From: Scytalidium lignicola
Taxonomy: Eukaryota > Ascomycota > Leotiomycetes
NCBI GenBank assembly: GCA_002812745.2
Contig: NCSJ02000214.1
Span: 1 to 64,000, forward strand
DNA length: 64,000 nucleotides
Direction: 5' to 3'
Shown: positions 35,300 through 47,915 of the stretch, in pieces
How the letters are laid out: each line of letters opens with the position of its first letter
Numbering within the stretch: the first letter of the stretch is position 1
Notes under the pieces: generated by a model
What the model was told of the DNA's origin: nothing
The model's database searches: none
The model's input: the letters and a program-made list of their open reading frames with translations, nothing else
Program-made: the position numbers and the translations under genes

Positions 35300-36440
35300 C
35301 TACTTGTTGCTTTTCGCCAAGCCAATTCCCAATCCAACACCAAGCGCAATGGCCAGAACAATGAGGAAGACAACAAGCAGACACCACCACTTGAGCTTGT
35401 TCCTGTTTCTGGCATGCTTGATACCTTGTTGGATCTGGGCATTCGCTTTATCGACGTCCTCAGCAGTCTTTTGTGCATTCTGCTCTGTGTGCTGAACGAC
35501 TGGATCCTGAGCTTCTACGAGCTGTGCCATATCCGCGAACATGGAAGCCAGCTCAGTAAGCGTGGCCTCGATACGCTGGAGCTCATTGTGACGTGCGCGA
35601 ACAGCTCCAAGAACAGAGGTAGCCTGGCCAGATCTATTGTTCTTGAGCTTTAAAAGTAGTCTTATCAGCAAATGCTCTTACTCATCCACATGCATATATT
35701 TTTGCATGGGTAACGAAGAGGGTCCTTACAGCAGTTTGAAAAACACCTTCAGAGCCCCAATCCATCTCGGCCGCCTCGCCAACCTCCTCCTCCGTAGCAT
35801 CCGGATTAACAATGCGGTATTGTCTAGCGATCTGTTCACGGTAACGCTGTTTATAACCCATCTCTTCCTGCTGATAGCTCTTCAACTCCTTGTCGAAATC
35901 CCCCTTTAGCTGCTTAACTTGTCTGTCCTTAATATTCTTAGTGCCATCGTGAGTCTTCGCAGCATCAAGCTCGAGAAACTTGATCTGATCTCGGATCTGC
36001 GTGTTCTTCAGCTGCGTCTTCGTGACCAAGTCCTCTAGTTGCGCGGACAAGCTGCTATCAGGAGATGAGAGCGCACGCTGGTGAAATGATGCGATTTCTT
36101 GAATATTGGAGGTCAGCGTCCGGATCTCAGCTTTTGCAAAATCAACGCGATCGAGGAAATTTTGCTGTGAGAGAACGGTGGGGGCAGTCGCGGCGGGTGC
36201 GCCGGAGTTAGAGTAATGCGATTCCTGGGAATAGTTGCTCATCTCTTGAGCAAGGCCTGGCGCTTGGAGGTGGTTTTGGTCCTGATTTGGGAGGTTGGGT
36301 TAGCTCGTTGTTTGTTGTTTTGCGATTCTCATGAGAGGTAGCCTCCTTACATATGTTTGACCTTCAACTTGACCAGCCTCCGCATCGGGGCCATTTGCAT
36401 AAGGATTGCCGCTATATTGCTGGTATTGTGTGTACGACAT
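35300..36440 (-). CDS. sso1: Plasma-membrane syntaxin Sso1/Sso2
   Basis: t-SNARE for exocytosis. Exons 36440-36351, 36281-35730 and 35647-35300, all phase 0, encode 329 residues. A polar N-terminus (MSYTQYQQYSGNPYANGPDA) precedes the three-helix Habc region (FLDRVDFAKAEIRTLTSNIQ to YKQRYREQIARQYRIVNPDA). The SNARE motif follows (RHNELQRIEATLTELASMF, then DMAQLVEAQDPVVQHTEQNA) with the expected zero-layer Gln in VEAQD. It ends in a single membrane anchor, KWWCLLVVFLIVLAIALGVG. The exon 2-3 splice joins EGVFQTA to LKNNRSGQA, a conserved site. Confidence 0.95.
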
Positions 36441-39073
36441 CTTGTCCTCTGAGTTTATTCACGATCAAAGGCTGTTGGTGAGGAGAAGAAGTTGGGGGAG
36501 GAGAGTCGTGTTTAATGACGTTCTCGATGCAGCTTACTCTAAGCGCAAGTCAATTAAGCGGTAAATTTGCAGTAAGATTGACCGACGGGTCGGAGCTTCC
36601 GGGTGAGGCCGATTTATCCCTTAAATGCGCGCTCCGATGTAGTTTATTTCAGCAATACAAAGATGAGATGCGCAAAAGGGAATCAAGAATGATCCTAAAT
36701 GGATTGAGAGATTGGAAGACGTGAGCGGCTTTGAAAGGGTCTTGTGGGTTGTCGTCTTTTTGTACGATTACTTCCAGAATAGGTCAAGCGCGATGTCATC
36801 GCCTGGGTGCTGACTGGACATTCCTAGTTTGATCCAGCTCCATTTTTAAGGCCGTAGCACCGAACCAGCGAGCTTACGACGCTGGAGAGGCAAAGGCCCT
36901 TTGAGCCACAAAGGTTAATAGAGAATCAAAAACTTTTAAGTAAACTGGCTGGTTGTGGCAGTGCTAGGCCACCAGTTTTACGAAGAATAAGCTTCACTGG
37001 TCTACTCGTACAACAAGCCTCGAACGATGACGTGGAGGAGGGGGGCTAGCTTTGATGTGGGAACTGGACTTTAAGCATAAAAACCCGCTATTTCAATGTT
37101 CAAGACATCGGGAGCATGGCACAAAGTCTTAAGTGTAATTGAACCCCTGCAGTATGTTCTAGATTGCAAGAGACATCGTTGTTGTAGGACTCCAGCTGCT
37201 GCTCTTGCTCTATGCCTGTCTTGCAATATCTCGTAGACTGTCACTTGCTGCAGCTATCAATTGCACAATGGTACTGTAACTTGTTAGTTCACGAAAGTGA
37301 CATGTTTGTTAATTTAAGTCATGCAAGTCCTCGAGTGCAATTTGCCTTGGGCAAATCAATTCATCTGGAAGTATTTCTTCGATGAAAATTTGCAACTGAT
37401 CTGGGTACCCGGAGAAGCAAGCCATCTCAAGTATATTCTGTTCTTTTTAAACCCTTATCTGTCTGTTCACAAGACTACTGTATAGACTGCTTAACACTTC
37501 AACTAAACTGCTGATGAATGTAGCCTCAGATCTTCTGCTAGTTCCTGCGCATGCACAAAACCAAGCGGAATAGGCCAGGTTGAGCTAAATTATGAAGCCG
37601 ATAATCATTGATTAATATGACAATGGGAGATGACCTTAGAGATGTTGCACGACTCTTTCGAGAATATCTGGATACATAAAGACTCTGTAGGATTAGTAGA
37701 AGTAGTTCTTCGCAATGCTTGGAGTATTCTAGCCGCGGAAGGAGTGACCTAAATTCTAAGTTAACTAGTTAACTTAAGTCAAGTTCATCAGCGAGCTTAG
37801 CTAAGAATGACTGATGGTGGACTGAGGTTAAGTCATGCAGTCATTTGCGAGGGATGACTTTTCTCCGCAAAACAAGCACGTGGCAGTAAAACAAATGCAG
37901 CCTGTGAGAAAGCCCAGAACAGATGGAGCATAAGACGCTAATAAGAGCACGGTAGGATCCAAGGTTCGTCGGATGGTTTTTTTGGATAGCGATCGGCGCC
38001 GCATGGGCTGGTTGCTCTGCTCTGCTTTGCTTTGGTCATGAAGCAAAATATCCAGGCTCCTGGGACAGTTAAGGTGTTCAGCATTGATGTCCCCATATTT
38101 ACCATGTCGAGGGAGCAGAGGGGGCTGTTTCGGTTTATATACTCCGTGGGAGTGTACTGTGCGAATGACATCTGGGTGACTTGCTTGAGTGCCATGCTGG
38201 GAATCTGGGCAATCTGCAGCATCTCCCGTAGAGCCTGGACTTGGCACAAGCCTGGGGGCGGGCTTGGTGCAATCCCTTTGGAGTTGCTGAAACTGCCTAT
38301 CAAGCTCGTTCAGGGCACTAGGGGCCATCCCCAGCAGTTGGCCGGAATGGCTGTGCAACCCAACTGTGCCCATGCACGACTGTACGATCGCGAATTATGC
38401 TATGACTTCTTCCTCGCAGCACAAAGCAGTCCCTGTCCTGCCAGATTGAAGGGCAGAAGTCAGGCATATTTACACGTGTAGCTTGGGTACGTGCTTGGGG
38501 CTTCATGTTCTGCTTGATGTACGGTGTACCTCCGTATGCAAATAATTAATCCCCCATCTGCGCGATACGCGAAATGCTTTGCGCTCTGCACCTTTACAGT
38601 ACGAGTTACAGTAGCAGTATGGACGTACAGTAGAGCACAACCAGTGCCGCTACAGTACCCCCAAAAGATCTAGCTGCTACAGTAGCTACGGCACTCGGCT
38701 TAGAGGTCGCTGTACAGCAGGAGGGCGTGGTGAACGGTGGATTCTGGGCTCTTTGGGTGGTCGCGGACGTATCCGGGACCCCCTAGCACTTCTGGTCGCT
38801 GTTGAAGGCTAACCCTCTACCCCCTAGCTTGCAGGCCCACAGACTACCCGGAGTGTCTCCTTTCGACGTGCATCAGGTCCTTGGAGCAGCCACACGACTG
38901 CATTACGCTTGCAGTCTTGATAGTCAACGGTGGAGAGTCCACATTGTTCCCTTCTCCTCCCACCTCCTCCTCTCTGTCCTCCAGTACAACTCCGTTTGTC
39001 GCATTGCCTGTATCCATGCCATCTGGACTTCGAATTCTACATCTACGACCATTAATCTAATCCATCCTTCAAC
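36441..39073. other. 2.6 kb gene-poor divergent region with TACAGTA cluster
   Basis: Between the syntaxin and G-alpha starts. No supported gene; a 181-residue leftward frame at 37828-38373 has no domain and poor fungal-gene character. Five exact TACAGTA heptamers lie within 90 bases at 38595-38684, and TACTGTA occurs at 37272 and 37476. A C/T-rich leader precedes the G-alpha ATG. Confidence 0.5.
38595..38684 (+). repeat. Cluster of five TACAGTA heptamers
   Basis: Copies at 38595, 38607, 38626, 38651 and 38678, all in the same orientation, about 390 bases upstream of the G-alpha ATG. Two have the longer core GCTACAGTA. Possibly a transcription-factor array; the binding factor is unknown. Confidence 0.6.
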
Positions 39074-40438
39074 ATGTGTTTCGGGAAACGAGACGATGGG
39101 GCAGTAAAGAAGAATCGGGAGATTGACGCACAGATTCATCGAGATGAGAAGGTCATGCAGCGCCAGGTCAAGTTGCTGCTGTTGGGTGAGCGCATACCAT
39201 TCCACTGTCCAATGCTCACCACCGCCGCCAATTGGCCGCTTCCAATGGAGATATAATTACTGATCATGGCCATGTGTGAAAAAGGTGCGGGAGAGAGTGG
39301 AAAATCAACTATTCTGAAGCAGATGCGCTTAATCTATACCAAGGACGGCTTCACCAAGACCGAGAAGGAAGAATGGCGGGTCATTATTTTCAACAACATC
39401 TTGGATGGGCTACGGATGACAGTGGAGGCCATGCAAGAATTCGGCGTCGAATTTGCGAATGAGAAGAACGAGGTGAGCACCGTCCTGACTGGATCCTTCC
39501 ATTTAGGGGATAGCATGAGTAGATCGACTGGTGGACTCATTCATTGGATAGGTCCATATTGCTACTTTAAATCAAGAGAAAGACCTTCGACCATACGAAC
39601 CGATACCGGCCGAATACTTGCAGGCATTCAAGGATCTGTGGAAAGATGATGGAATTCAAAAGGCAATAGAGCGAGGCAATGAATACGCACTCCACGATAA
39701 CCTCAGCTAGTATGCCCACCCCTCCTTTGTGGTCTCTGCCTTTGCAATTCTTCCTCGGCTTCTGCTAACATGCTTTGCAGTTTCTTTATAGATCTCGACA
39801 GGTTATTTAACAAGGATTTCGTCCCAACGGACCAAGATGTCCTTCGAGCTCGACTTCGAACAACGGGTATTACTGAAACACATTTTGACTTAGGTGCATT
39901 ACAATACCGGATGTTCGATGTTGGTGGACAACGTTCAGAACGAAAGAAGTGGATCCATTGCTTCGAGAATGTTCACGCTCTGTTGTTCTTGGTAGCTATT
40001 AGTGGGTATGACCAATGTTTGGCAGAAGATAAGGACGGGGTAAGTCTTTCCACCATGCTTAGGCCGCTGACCATGTTGCTTATTGATTTTTAGAACCAAA
40101 TGCAAGAGGCACTCATGCTTTGGGAATCAATTGCAAACTCTCACTGGTTCAAGAACTCGGCCCTCATTCTCTTCCTCAATAAAATCGATCTATTCAAGGA
40201 GAAAATTGCCAACAGTCCAATCACGAAACACGGTTTCTCCGACTTCCAAGGCGACACTTCGAGCTGGCAGCAAACAAGCAAATACTTTATGAACAAATTT
40301 GTAGCCCTAAACCGAACCGCTGAGAGAGAAGTTTACGGTCATTTCACGAATGCGACGGATACGGATCTTCTTAAAGTTACCATGTCCTCGGTGCAAGACA
40401 TGATAATTCAAAGGAACTTGCAGAAGTTAATACTCTGA
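39074..40438 (+). CDS. G-protein alpha subunit, group II (GNA-2/MagC type)
   Basis: Heterotrimeric GTPase alpha subunit acting at the plasma membrane below receptors. Exons 39074-39185, 39285-39472, 39552-39709, 39781-40039 and 40094-40438 give 353 residues, the usual size. Motifs: [10 protein letters not shown]-loop (38-46, completed by the first splice), switch [11 protein letters not shown] with the ADP-ribosylatable Arg at 177, [12 protein letters not shown] with Gln203, NKID, and TNATDTD. The N-terminus is MCFGKRDD, without the Gly2 needed for myristoylation but with Cys2; the C-terminus NLQKLIL lacks the pertussis-type Cys. The MCFG start is typical of fungal group II alpha subunits (family knowledge). 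Large gene-free flanks lie on both sides. Confidence 0.94.
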
Positions 40439-43400
40439 TTACGGTCAACGCAAACCCACCCTTTTTAATCCAACGATCCTAGAATATACACCTGGACCGA
40501 CTTAGACGGCCTCCTAATCATACGAATACCTCTCGCGGCTACATCTCTCACGTCCGTTCACGATTTTCCTACGACCTACATTACCTCCGATATTCTTCAA
40601 CCGTTCCACTACATACAGTTCCCTGTGTTTACTTGCAACCATGCTGTTCAAATTCCTATATATTTGGTTCTTCAGCCCCTGAAAATGGGGTGTTTGTACA
40701 TCACATATGCGCCAGAGGTGCGCTCCAAGCATTATTTCCTTTGAGCGGCGTATATTTCTTCACAAAAACTGGCGCTTCGATTTCACTCTGCACTAGATTG
40801 GTCAAGTCTTGCAGATGTATACTGCAGAGATATTTTTTATATTTTATATTTGTTTTTTGTGTTTTGTGTTTTGTGTTTTATAGCAGCGGCGTCATGAATC
40901 GCAGTGAAATATGGGCGGTATATTCATGTCGACTCTAGGCGAAAAGTACCTGACATGTGGTTCCACACTGGAAGAAGGGGCTGGAACTGTAGGCCATTTT
41001 CGAATCTAGATCGGGTATCACACGAGTGACATTCTTGTAAAGAATAATCTTGCTTCCGAAGAGTGAAAATCTGTTCTAGACAGAAGGCAAATTTAGGTGA
41101 TCTTCGTCTCGGCTTTCTTGATATGCTCAACTGCGACTGTCAATTGTGCGTAACCCACTCACTAAAGCAGTAACCCGTCGCAAGTAGCAGCCAACTCCAC
41201 AATAACAGTACGTTACGTACAAAGTGTACAAGTGTGCCCACGCACGCCACCGTCGGTAGTTGGATACAACCACATCATTACTCAGTTTGGTGTGACAGCG
41301 TGAACAGGTACCACTACAAATACCCCGAGGCCACAGCTGATGGTGCTACTGTACAGTTGCTGTATCGTGCTTGAATACGTAAATCGCGCAAGTTCTTGTA
41401 CGCTACCTGCTGTATGGGAAATTTTCGAGTCAGCATTCAAAAAGCAAAGCCCATCTCATCTCCATCTCCATTCCTAAAACCACGCTAACGAACCAACAAA
41501 AACAACAAATCTTACGCTCAGCCTCCACGTGGAATTCATGGATGAACTGTCCCGTTATCACATTCTCTAAAAAATCTAAAATTCCCGACACGGTGATACT
41601 CAAAGAGGAGAGTCTGAGAGAAGAGGCCTGTAGTGCTTGTGAACCAATTACGGCGCTTAGACGGCCCGTACAGTATCTGGACCCTACCACTACCGACGTG
41701 GCTAGGCACGCTAATTAGATTATGGGATCCAATAATGGCTTAGGAGATGGCACAGGAATATTTAGGGGGGAAACTACTACGGACGTACACACGACCTAAC
41801 CAACACCGTACTGTAATGCAGGATTAGGGCAGTTCAAAATCTAGGGATCGGCCTCACTAATACAAGAACATTATTCAGCTACTCCATCGTGCCAAGCGTG
41901 CCCATCTCACTGAAAAGAGGGAATACGGCATCCCAACTTCTTGGTACTGTACATCACCCGCCACAGGGAATATGGAATAACTAGTTGCGCCGGCTTATCT
42001 ACCACAGACACTGACGAAAAGCCGAAAGCACCTATGGCATCTCCTTTACCCTAGCTGTTTTGACGGCGTGCGCGATGGAGTTGCTTGGGCATGGTGGCAT
42101 GGGCATTCTAACCCTCCCTAGACCACGCTAGGCTCTAACTCCTACGCTCAGGGCCCATGAGGCGAAACACATCAAATGAAGATCGCAGCTTGACATGCAC
42201 CGAAAATTTACGCTCAGACGCAGAGGAACGCGTGCATGAATTGAGACGGACGAATCGACTGATGACCACTTTGCAACGTTTGTAAAGGGTTCAAGGGTTC
42301 AAGTGCCTCCGAGGGACGTGGGAACAGGTCCTGGTGATAAGGGGGAAGGGTTCTTTTTGAAAGAAAAAAAAATAGTGATACTGTAATTAAGAAAAAGGGA
42401 TTTGGAAGAAGGAAGTGTTCCGAGTCTATATACTTCCAAGTTTAGATGGCTGGGCTTGTACTGTATTGAGTGGCTGCCGCCTCTGTCTCATGTGCCCTAA
42501 AAGATACACTTAGAACATACCTGTAGTATGTACTAGTTCTGCAGTTCGCTTGCTTCGTATGCAATCTATCTCTTTGAATTGGATCCAAGTATATAACTCC
42601 CTTTTTTTTCCTTCCCCAGCAGCAAACCCTGCAAGATCCGAGAGTTTTGTACCGGGATTACGGTCCTGTCTTATTACTATAATGGCATGTATACCGATCA
42701 AATCCTGCAACAAGCGCAAGACTCCCCCTCGGATGTCAGCCGCATGGAGAAGAGAATCCATCGTTAATTTGACCTGGGCTCCGCGCACTCTTTACGAGAG
42801 TACTAGTGATGCTTTGATATTCCGTTGCCTAGAAAGAAGGCACAGGTAAATACTGTACTGTAAAGGAAGGGCTAAAGAATGTAGCTCCTCTCATCCACCT
42901 TCAACCACTAGCACCTAAGCAATTGGTAATTTGATGCTCCCCGCGCATGCCACGATAAGGAGATCGTCTCTTTCCACGGCTTCTGTTACTTTAAGCTCTG
43001 TCGATCAATCACACCCAATTGCGCCTCATGCCCCTTTCTAGGCAATACAGAGTGTGCCTGGGCACGCTGGGGTACCGGTACTCTAATGGAGAGGATTTTC
43101 GGAGGCTCCGATTTTGTTGTGGTCGCTTCGAGGCAAGGGGATTCGAGAGAGGTGGTATTTCTTGTCGTCTACAGCTTAGAAGAGGAAGGGAAGTTGTTTC
43201 CTAGATTCTTTTGGACTTTAGAGGAGCAGTTTCTCCGTGCGATGGAGGATGACAGGTAATTTTTTCCTTCTTTTTTTGAAGTGGGTTTCCCGGAATCGTT
43301 GTGTAACGATACCCGAGATAGCGGGCATTGCTTTTTTTCCACACTTATTTTCTTCCATTCCCGGCTTTCATTGCCATTATTACGGTATCTCTCTATATAT

Positions 43401-45177
43401 TAGTTGTAATGGTACGGAGTGTAGACGATACAATGCCCCAGCCAAAAAGGGGAAAGGGATAGATAGGATGTTGACTTTTGATTAACCAGAATCCTGCAAT
43501 TCTAACCCGCTGGGATGTGCCTGCGAAGTTCGCTAAGAGTCCTTCCCCAGAACCCGGATTCCAGGGAACGTTAACGGGAGCTCTGCACAGATCTCGTTAG
43601 TACTGTATCGGGAACTCGCCATGATCCGTCATGATAGATCATCGGATTCAGGGGCTCAAAGTTACAGACAGTACATGTACTGAATGAGGGGCAGTCTACG
43701 GTAGTACAGTATTTTCTTCCCACCTCTTTTTATTTCCTTCTTTTATTCTGACTCCTCTAATTCTAATTCCATATTCATCCACAGCACGGCAACATCGGAA
43801 GTACCGGCACTTGCTTATATATCATCCATCACTTTTTGAGATTAGAGTCAAGCCCTCCTTTTCGCTACCACATTCCTCTCGTGAGCCGGGCGAGACAAGG
43901 GAGTCCCCGGTACCGTTCCGGCCCGTTATTTTTTCTCCACCTTCCACTTGCGTCGTCTGCCCCGTGAGAGACGATGGAATCAAAACATTCTCGTTATTAA
44001 TTATTTTGTCAGATTACCATCCAATAAATACCTCCACAGACGTGCTTCTGGTATATGTAAAAATTACGACCTTTCTCAATCGCAGCATATACGTGTGTTA
44101 TCTCCTGCATCTGGGAACTCGGGAGTAACTATGTAATACCCATTAGTCGAAGACATCGTCAATATTCTGGACGATTTGATGATTTACTATGGTTTCGTTA
44201 GGTGTATTTTTCATTCTTATCTGTTTCTATCTTACATTCTCTTGTTGTTCATACATATATATTACCATTTGATGTTATTACACGTATAAATTTTCTTTAT
44301 CTTTGATTTTCCTCCTTTTCTTGTCTTTCTTTGTTAGTACTGCATTTGAGGGTGTAATACTATGTGCTTTAAGTGCTTTCCTTAGGAATTTTTCAACTAA
44401 GGAGATGGATAGAACAATTCGAAGGGTAGGTGCAATAAATCTCGAGAGCCGCTTCCAATCTTTGTTGCCGTAACTTTCAGCCCACCCATAGAGCGCAGCT
44501 GGACAGCCCAGGATGTCTTTGTAGTGATGTTAATAGTTGGTAATAGGTAACGGCGGTAAGACTTTCGAAAGAAGGATGTAGAGCTTGGTGCGAAGATTTT
44601 CAGATAAGAGAAAACATACAAAGCACATAACTTGAATCTATTTTCTACTTGCAAAGAATTATGTTGTGCTGTGAGTATCTATGTTGTGGAAGATTCTTCC
44701 GTGATTCAGTGATGTCGGAAGTTAGCTGTCACTGTCCACCGAGAATCTATCAATCACTGCAACTTCTCCATATCTCCGTGTGCGAATTCCTCAACTTTAA
44801 AGTCATCCCAATCTTTGGTCGCCGATGAGATAAGTTCCACACAATCTGGGGTTGGCGTTGTGGGATAGCCACCTCATCACAGGGCATAGGCACTAAAATT
44901 ATATGGGGCAAAAGTGGTCTGTGCGCGAAATAGCCGATGCCGGCGATTTTTGCGGATTTATTATTAGCTACAAGGCCATTCTTTTCAAACCCCCTAGGCC
45001 AACCTGCCACATCACCCGAGAGATTTTACTGTCGCTCGGTAAATTCATGGCTTTACTAGTCTTGTAGCCTTGCAGCTCCGCATTTAGGCCTCAGGCTTTC
45101 AGCCGTGGAGGGGTCGCAAATTAGTCACATTTGAAACCCTCCAACTTTTTCTACACTCAACACATCAACGCACAATC
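40439..45177. other. 4.7 kb gene-free region rich in TACTGTA
   Basis: Between the G-alpha stop and the methionyl-tRNA synthetase start I find no convincing gene on either strand. The open frames (for example 42510-42788 minus, 43811-44128 plus) have no domain and do not extend by splicing. Ten TACAGTA/TACTGTA heptamers occur between 41347 and 43711. A TTTTGTG-type tandem tract lies at about 40848-40880. A long non-coding RNA or degenerated DNA is possible. Confidence 0.45.
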
Positions 45178-47575
45178 ATGGAGACTCAACGACAGCCAGT
45201 TCTTCCTCTACCTGGCCAGGAGAACGTATTAATCACTAGCGCGTTGCCTTACGTAAACGCCGTCCCCCACTTGGGTAATATTATCGGCAGCGTCCTGGTA
45301 AATTTCCAATAACCTGGAGAGATCCCGAATCTTTCGATGCGCCATTGCTAATTGGTACTTTGCAGTCTGCAGACGTCTTCGCTCGGTTCTGCCGGGCGCG
45401 AGGGATACAGACATTGTTCGTGTGCGGATCCGACGAATATGGTACAGCTACGGAGACAAAGGCACTCTCGGAGGGGGTAGATCCCGCCACCTTATGTGCC
45501 AAATACTACGCACTTCACAAAGACATCTATGACTGGTTTAGGATCGATTTCGATGTGTTTGGACGTACTCCAACTCCCGAGCATACTCAAATAACGCAAG
45601 ACATCTTTGCTCAACTTTGGAACAACGGTTTTATCGAAGAGCGCGAATCGAGCCAAGCATTTTGTCCGGTCCCTGGTCATTTATCCTTCTTGGCCGATCG
45701 ATATGTTGAGGGAGAATGTAGTATCTGCCATTATCTGGGTGCCCGCGGTGATCAGGTTTGGTCACCATATTACGTTGCAATCGTATTAACGACTAATTCA
45801 TCCGCAGTGCGATAGCTGTGGTAACCTCCTTGATCCGATGGAACCCGAAAGAGGCACTCCTGGCGAAACTGGGGAATATGATACCGAAGCTACCGGTTGG
45901 CTCCTGAACCCTCGCTGTAAGCTTGATGGAGCAACGCCGGAAAAACGCAAAACGAAACATCTTTATCTTCGTTTAGATATGTTACAAGACGAAATCGTAT
46001 CATGGTTTAGTAAGGCTAAAGAAGGCTGGAGCTCTAATTGTATCTCGATCACTCAGGCCTGGATTGACAAGGGATTGAAGCCCCGAGGAATAACACGAGA
46101 TCTTCGATGGGGTGTCCCAAGTATGTTGATATGTTGCAGCCAAAATCACGGGTACTAAATTATGTCTTCTGCAGTTCCGAAGGGCCTGGCTGGTTTATCC
46201 GATGAAGAATATGCCAACAAAGTTTTCTATGTCTGGTTCGATGCCTGCAGTATGTCTTGTGCTCCAATGTTCCAATTCCTTTTCATCACCATCCTTGTTC
46301 ATAGACTAACTCTGGAAAGTTGGGTATGTCTCAATTACCAAAGGGTATACTGACAAGGGTGATCCATCTGGCAAAAACTGGGAAAAGTGGTGGAAGAATC
46401 CAGAAGAAGTATCACTAAAAATGTTTATGGGAAAAGATAATGTTCCGTAAGTATATTTGCAACATCATACTCATTTTCAACTCCATTTCTTTTCGTTAAT
46501 ATCACGCTAGATTCCATACCATCGTCTTTCCAGCCACTCAGCTCGGCACGAAGGATACATGGACTAAGGTAAATCACTTGTCAACAACGGAGTACCTTAA
46601 TTATGAAGGCGGCAAATTCAGCAAGTCAAACGGTGTTGGCGTATTTGGTAATACTGCTAGAGATACTGGCGTGGATGCCGATGTATGGAGGTACTACTTG
46701 CTGTCGAGACGTCCAGAGACCAGTGACTCGGAATTCAAATGGGAGTAAGCCAACTAATATTGCATTTGCCTCTTGGAAGTAGGCTAACTTAGCTAAAGGG
46801 AATTTATCGATGCTAACAATAACGATCTACTGAAGAACTTGGGCAATTTATGTCAGCGGGTTATTAAGTTCTGCTCTTCGAAGATGGGGGCCGTTGTTCC
46901 TGAATATAGCATTCTTTCAGATCCTACATTTGAGCACCACAAGACCGAAGTGAACAAACTATTACACGAGTATATTACGAGCCTCAAAGCGACTAAACTA
47001 AGATCAGGGCTAACAACAATTCTCACGTACGTGTTCACTCATTCTTGTTGGCAAAACAATGGCTTTTATGCAGTGCATCTCGACTGACAATTAGTACCAG
47101 TATCTCCGCGTTAGGGAACAAGCTATTACAAGACAACAAACTCAGCAATCAGCTTCTCGCTGAAGATCCAAACCGCTGTAATGCCGTTATTGGTCTAGCG
47201 CTCAATCATCTTCATCTTCTTGCTAACCTACTATTCCCGTATATGCCTGGAACAGCCCAGTCTATTTTTAAACAATTAGGACTACAGAGCTCGAGGGACG
47301 ATCAGCACGCCATGGTATTTCATATCCCGGATACCTGGGCAAGCGATGCCCTCAAACCAGGCCATACCATTGGAGAACCTCAACTTCTGTTCTCTACGAT
47401 TCCGTTGGCAAAATTAGAAGAGTGGCGTGAGGCTTTTGGAGGCGAAGAACTTCGTAAATTGAAGGCTCTGGAGGCTGAGAAGGCAGCTGCTAAAAAGGCG
47501 GCGAAGCAGAAAGAGGCAGAGAAAAAGCGACTGAAGAAAGCTGCTCAGGCAAGTAAAGCCTCTACTACAACCTAA
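45178..47575 (+). CDS. mes1: Cytosolic methionyl-tRNA synthetase
   Basis: Charges tRNA-Met. Eight exons: 45178-45297, 45366-45755, 45808-46120, 46175-46249, 46320-46446, 46511-46744, 46799-47026 and 47095-47575, giving 655 residues. Class I signatures are PHLGN (31-34 for HLGN) and KFSKS (377-381, the KMSKS equivalent). A zinc-binding connective region has CSICHYLG and CDSCGNLLD, and [16 protein letters not shown] spans a splice. The C-terminus ends in a Lys/Ala-rich tail ([20 protein letters not shown]), probably a tRNA-binding extension. There is no mitochondrial presequence. All seven joins are in frame; three are phase 2 and two phase 1. Confidence 0.95.
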
Positions 47576-47915
47576 GGCAGTGGAAGTCACAAAGGCTATC
47601 AAACTATCAATCAGCCAGTTTCCTTTGGTAGTACGGGATTTCATTGCCCATTTTCGCACTCATCGATTGCATGGTTGCTTTTCAGCAACGATAACGAACG
47701 AATGGCAAAATGAGCAACCATTGTTGCAGGACTTAGGCGCCTAATGACACCTATGAGCCCACCATTCAACATTTGGGGGTTTGCACTTATAAATCACTTA
47801 CTCCTTTAGGTAGAGTCAGTTAGAGTTAGAGAATGGTACTATACTTGATACACATGGGTACCCTTTACAGTAAAAGAGTACCTTCGTGCTATAAACCATG
47901 AATTGCGACCGCCCT
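47576..47915. other. Convergent 3' intergenic region
   Basis: 340 bases between converging stops; contains one TACAGTA at 47866. No gene. Confidence 0.35.

Noticed and set aside
37828..38373. 181-residue minus-strand open frame
   Set aside because: No recognisable domain, overlapping open frames on both strands of similar length, and location in gene-poor DNA suggest chance.
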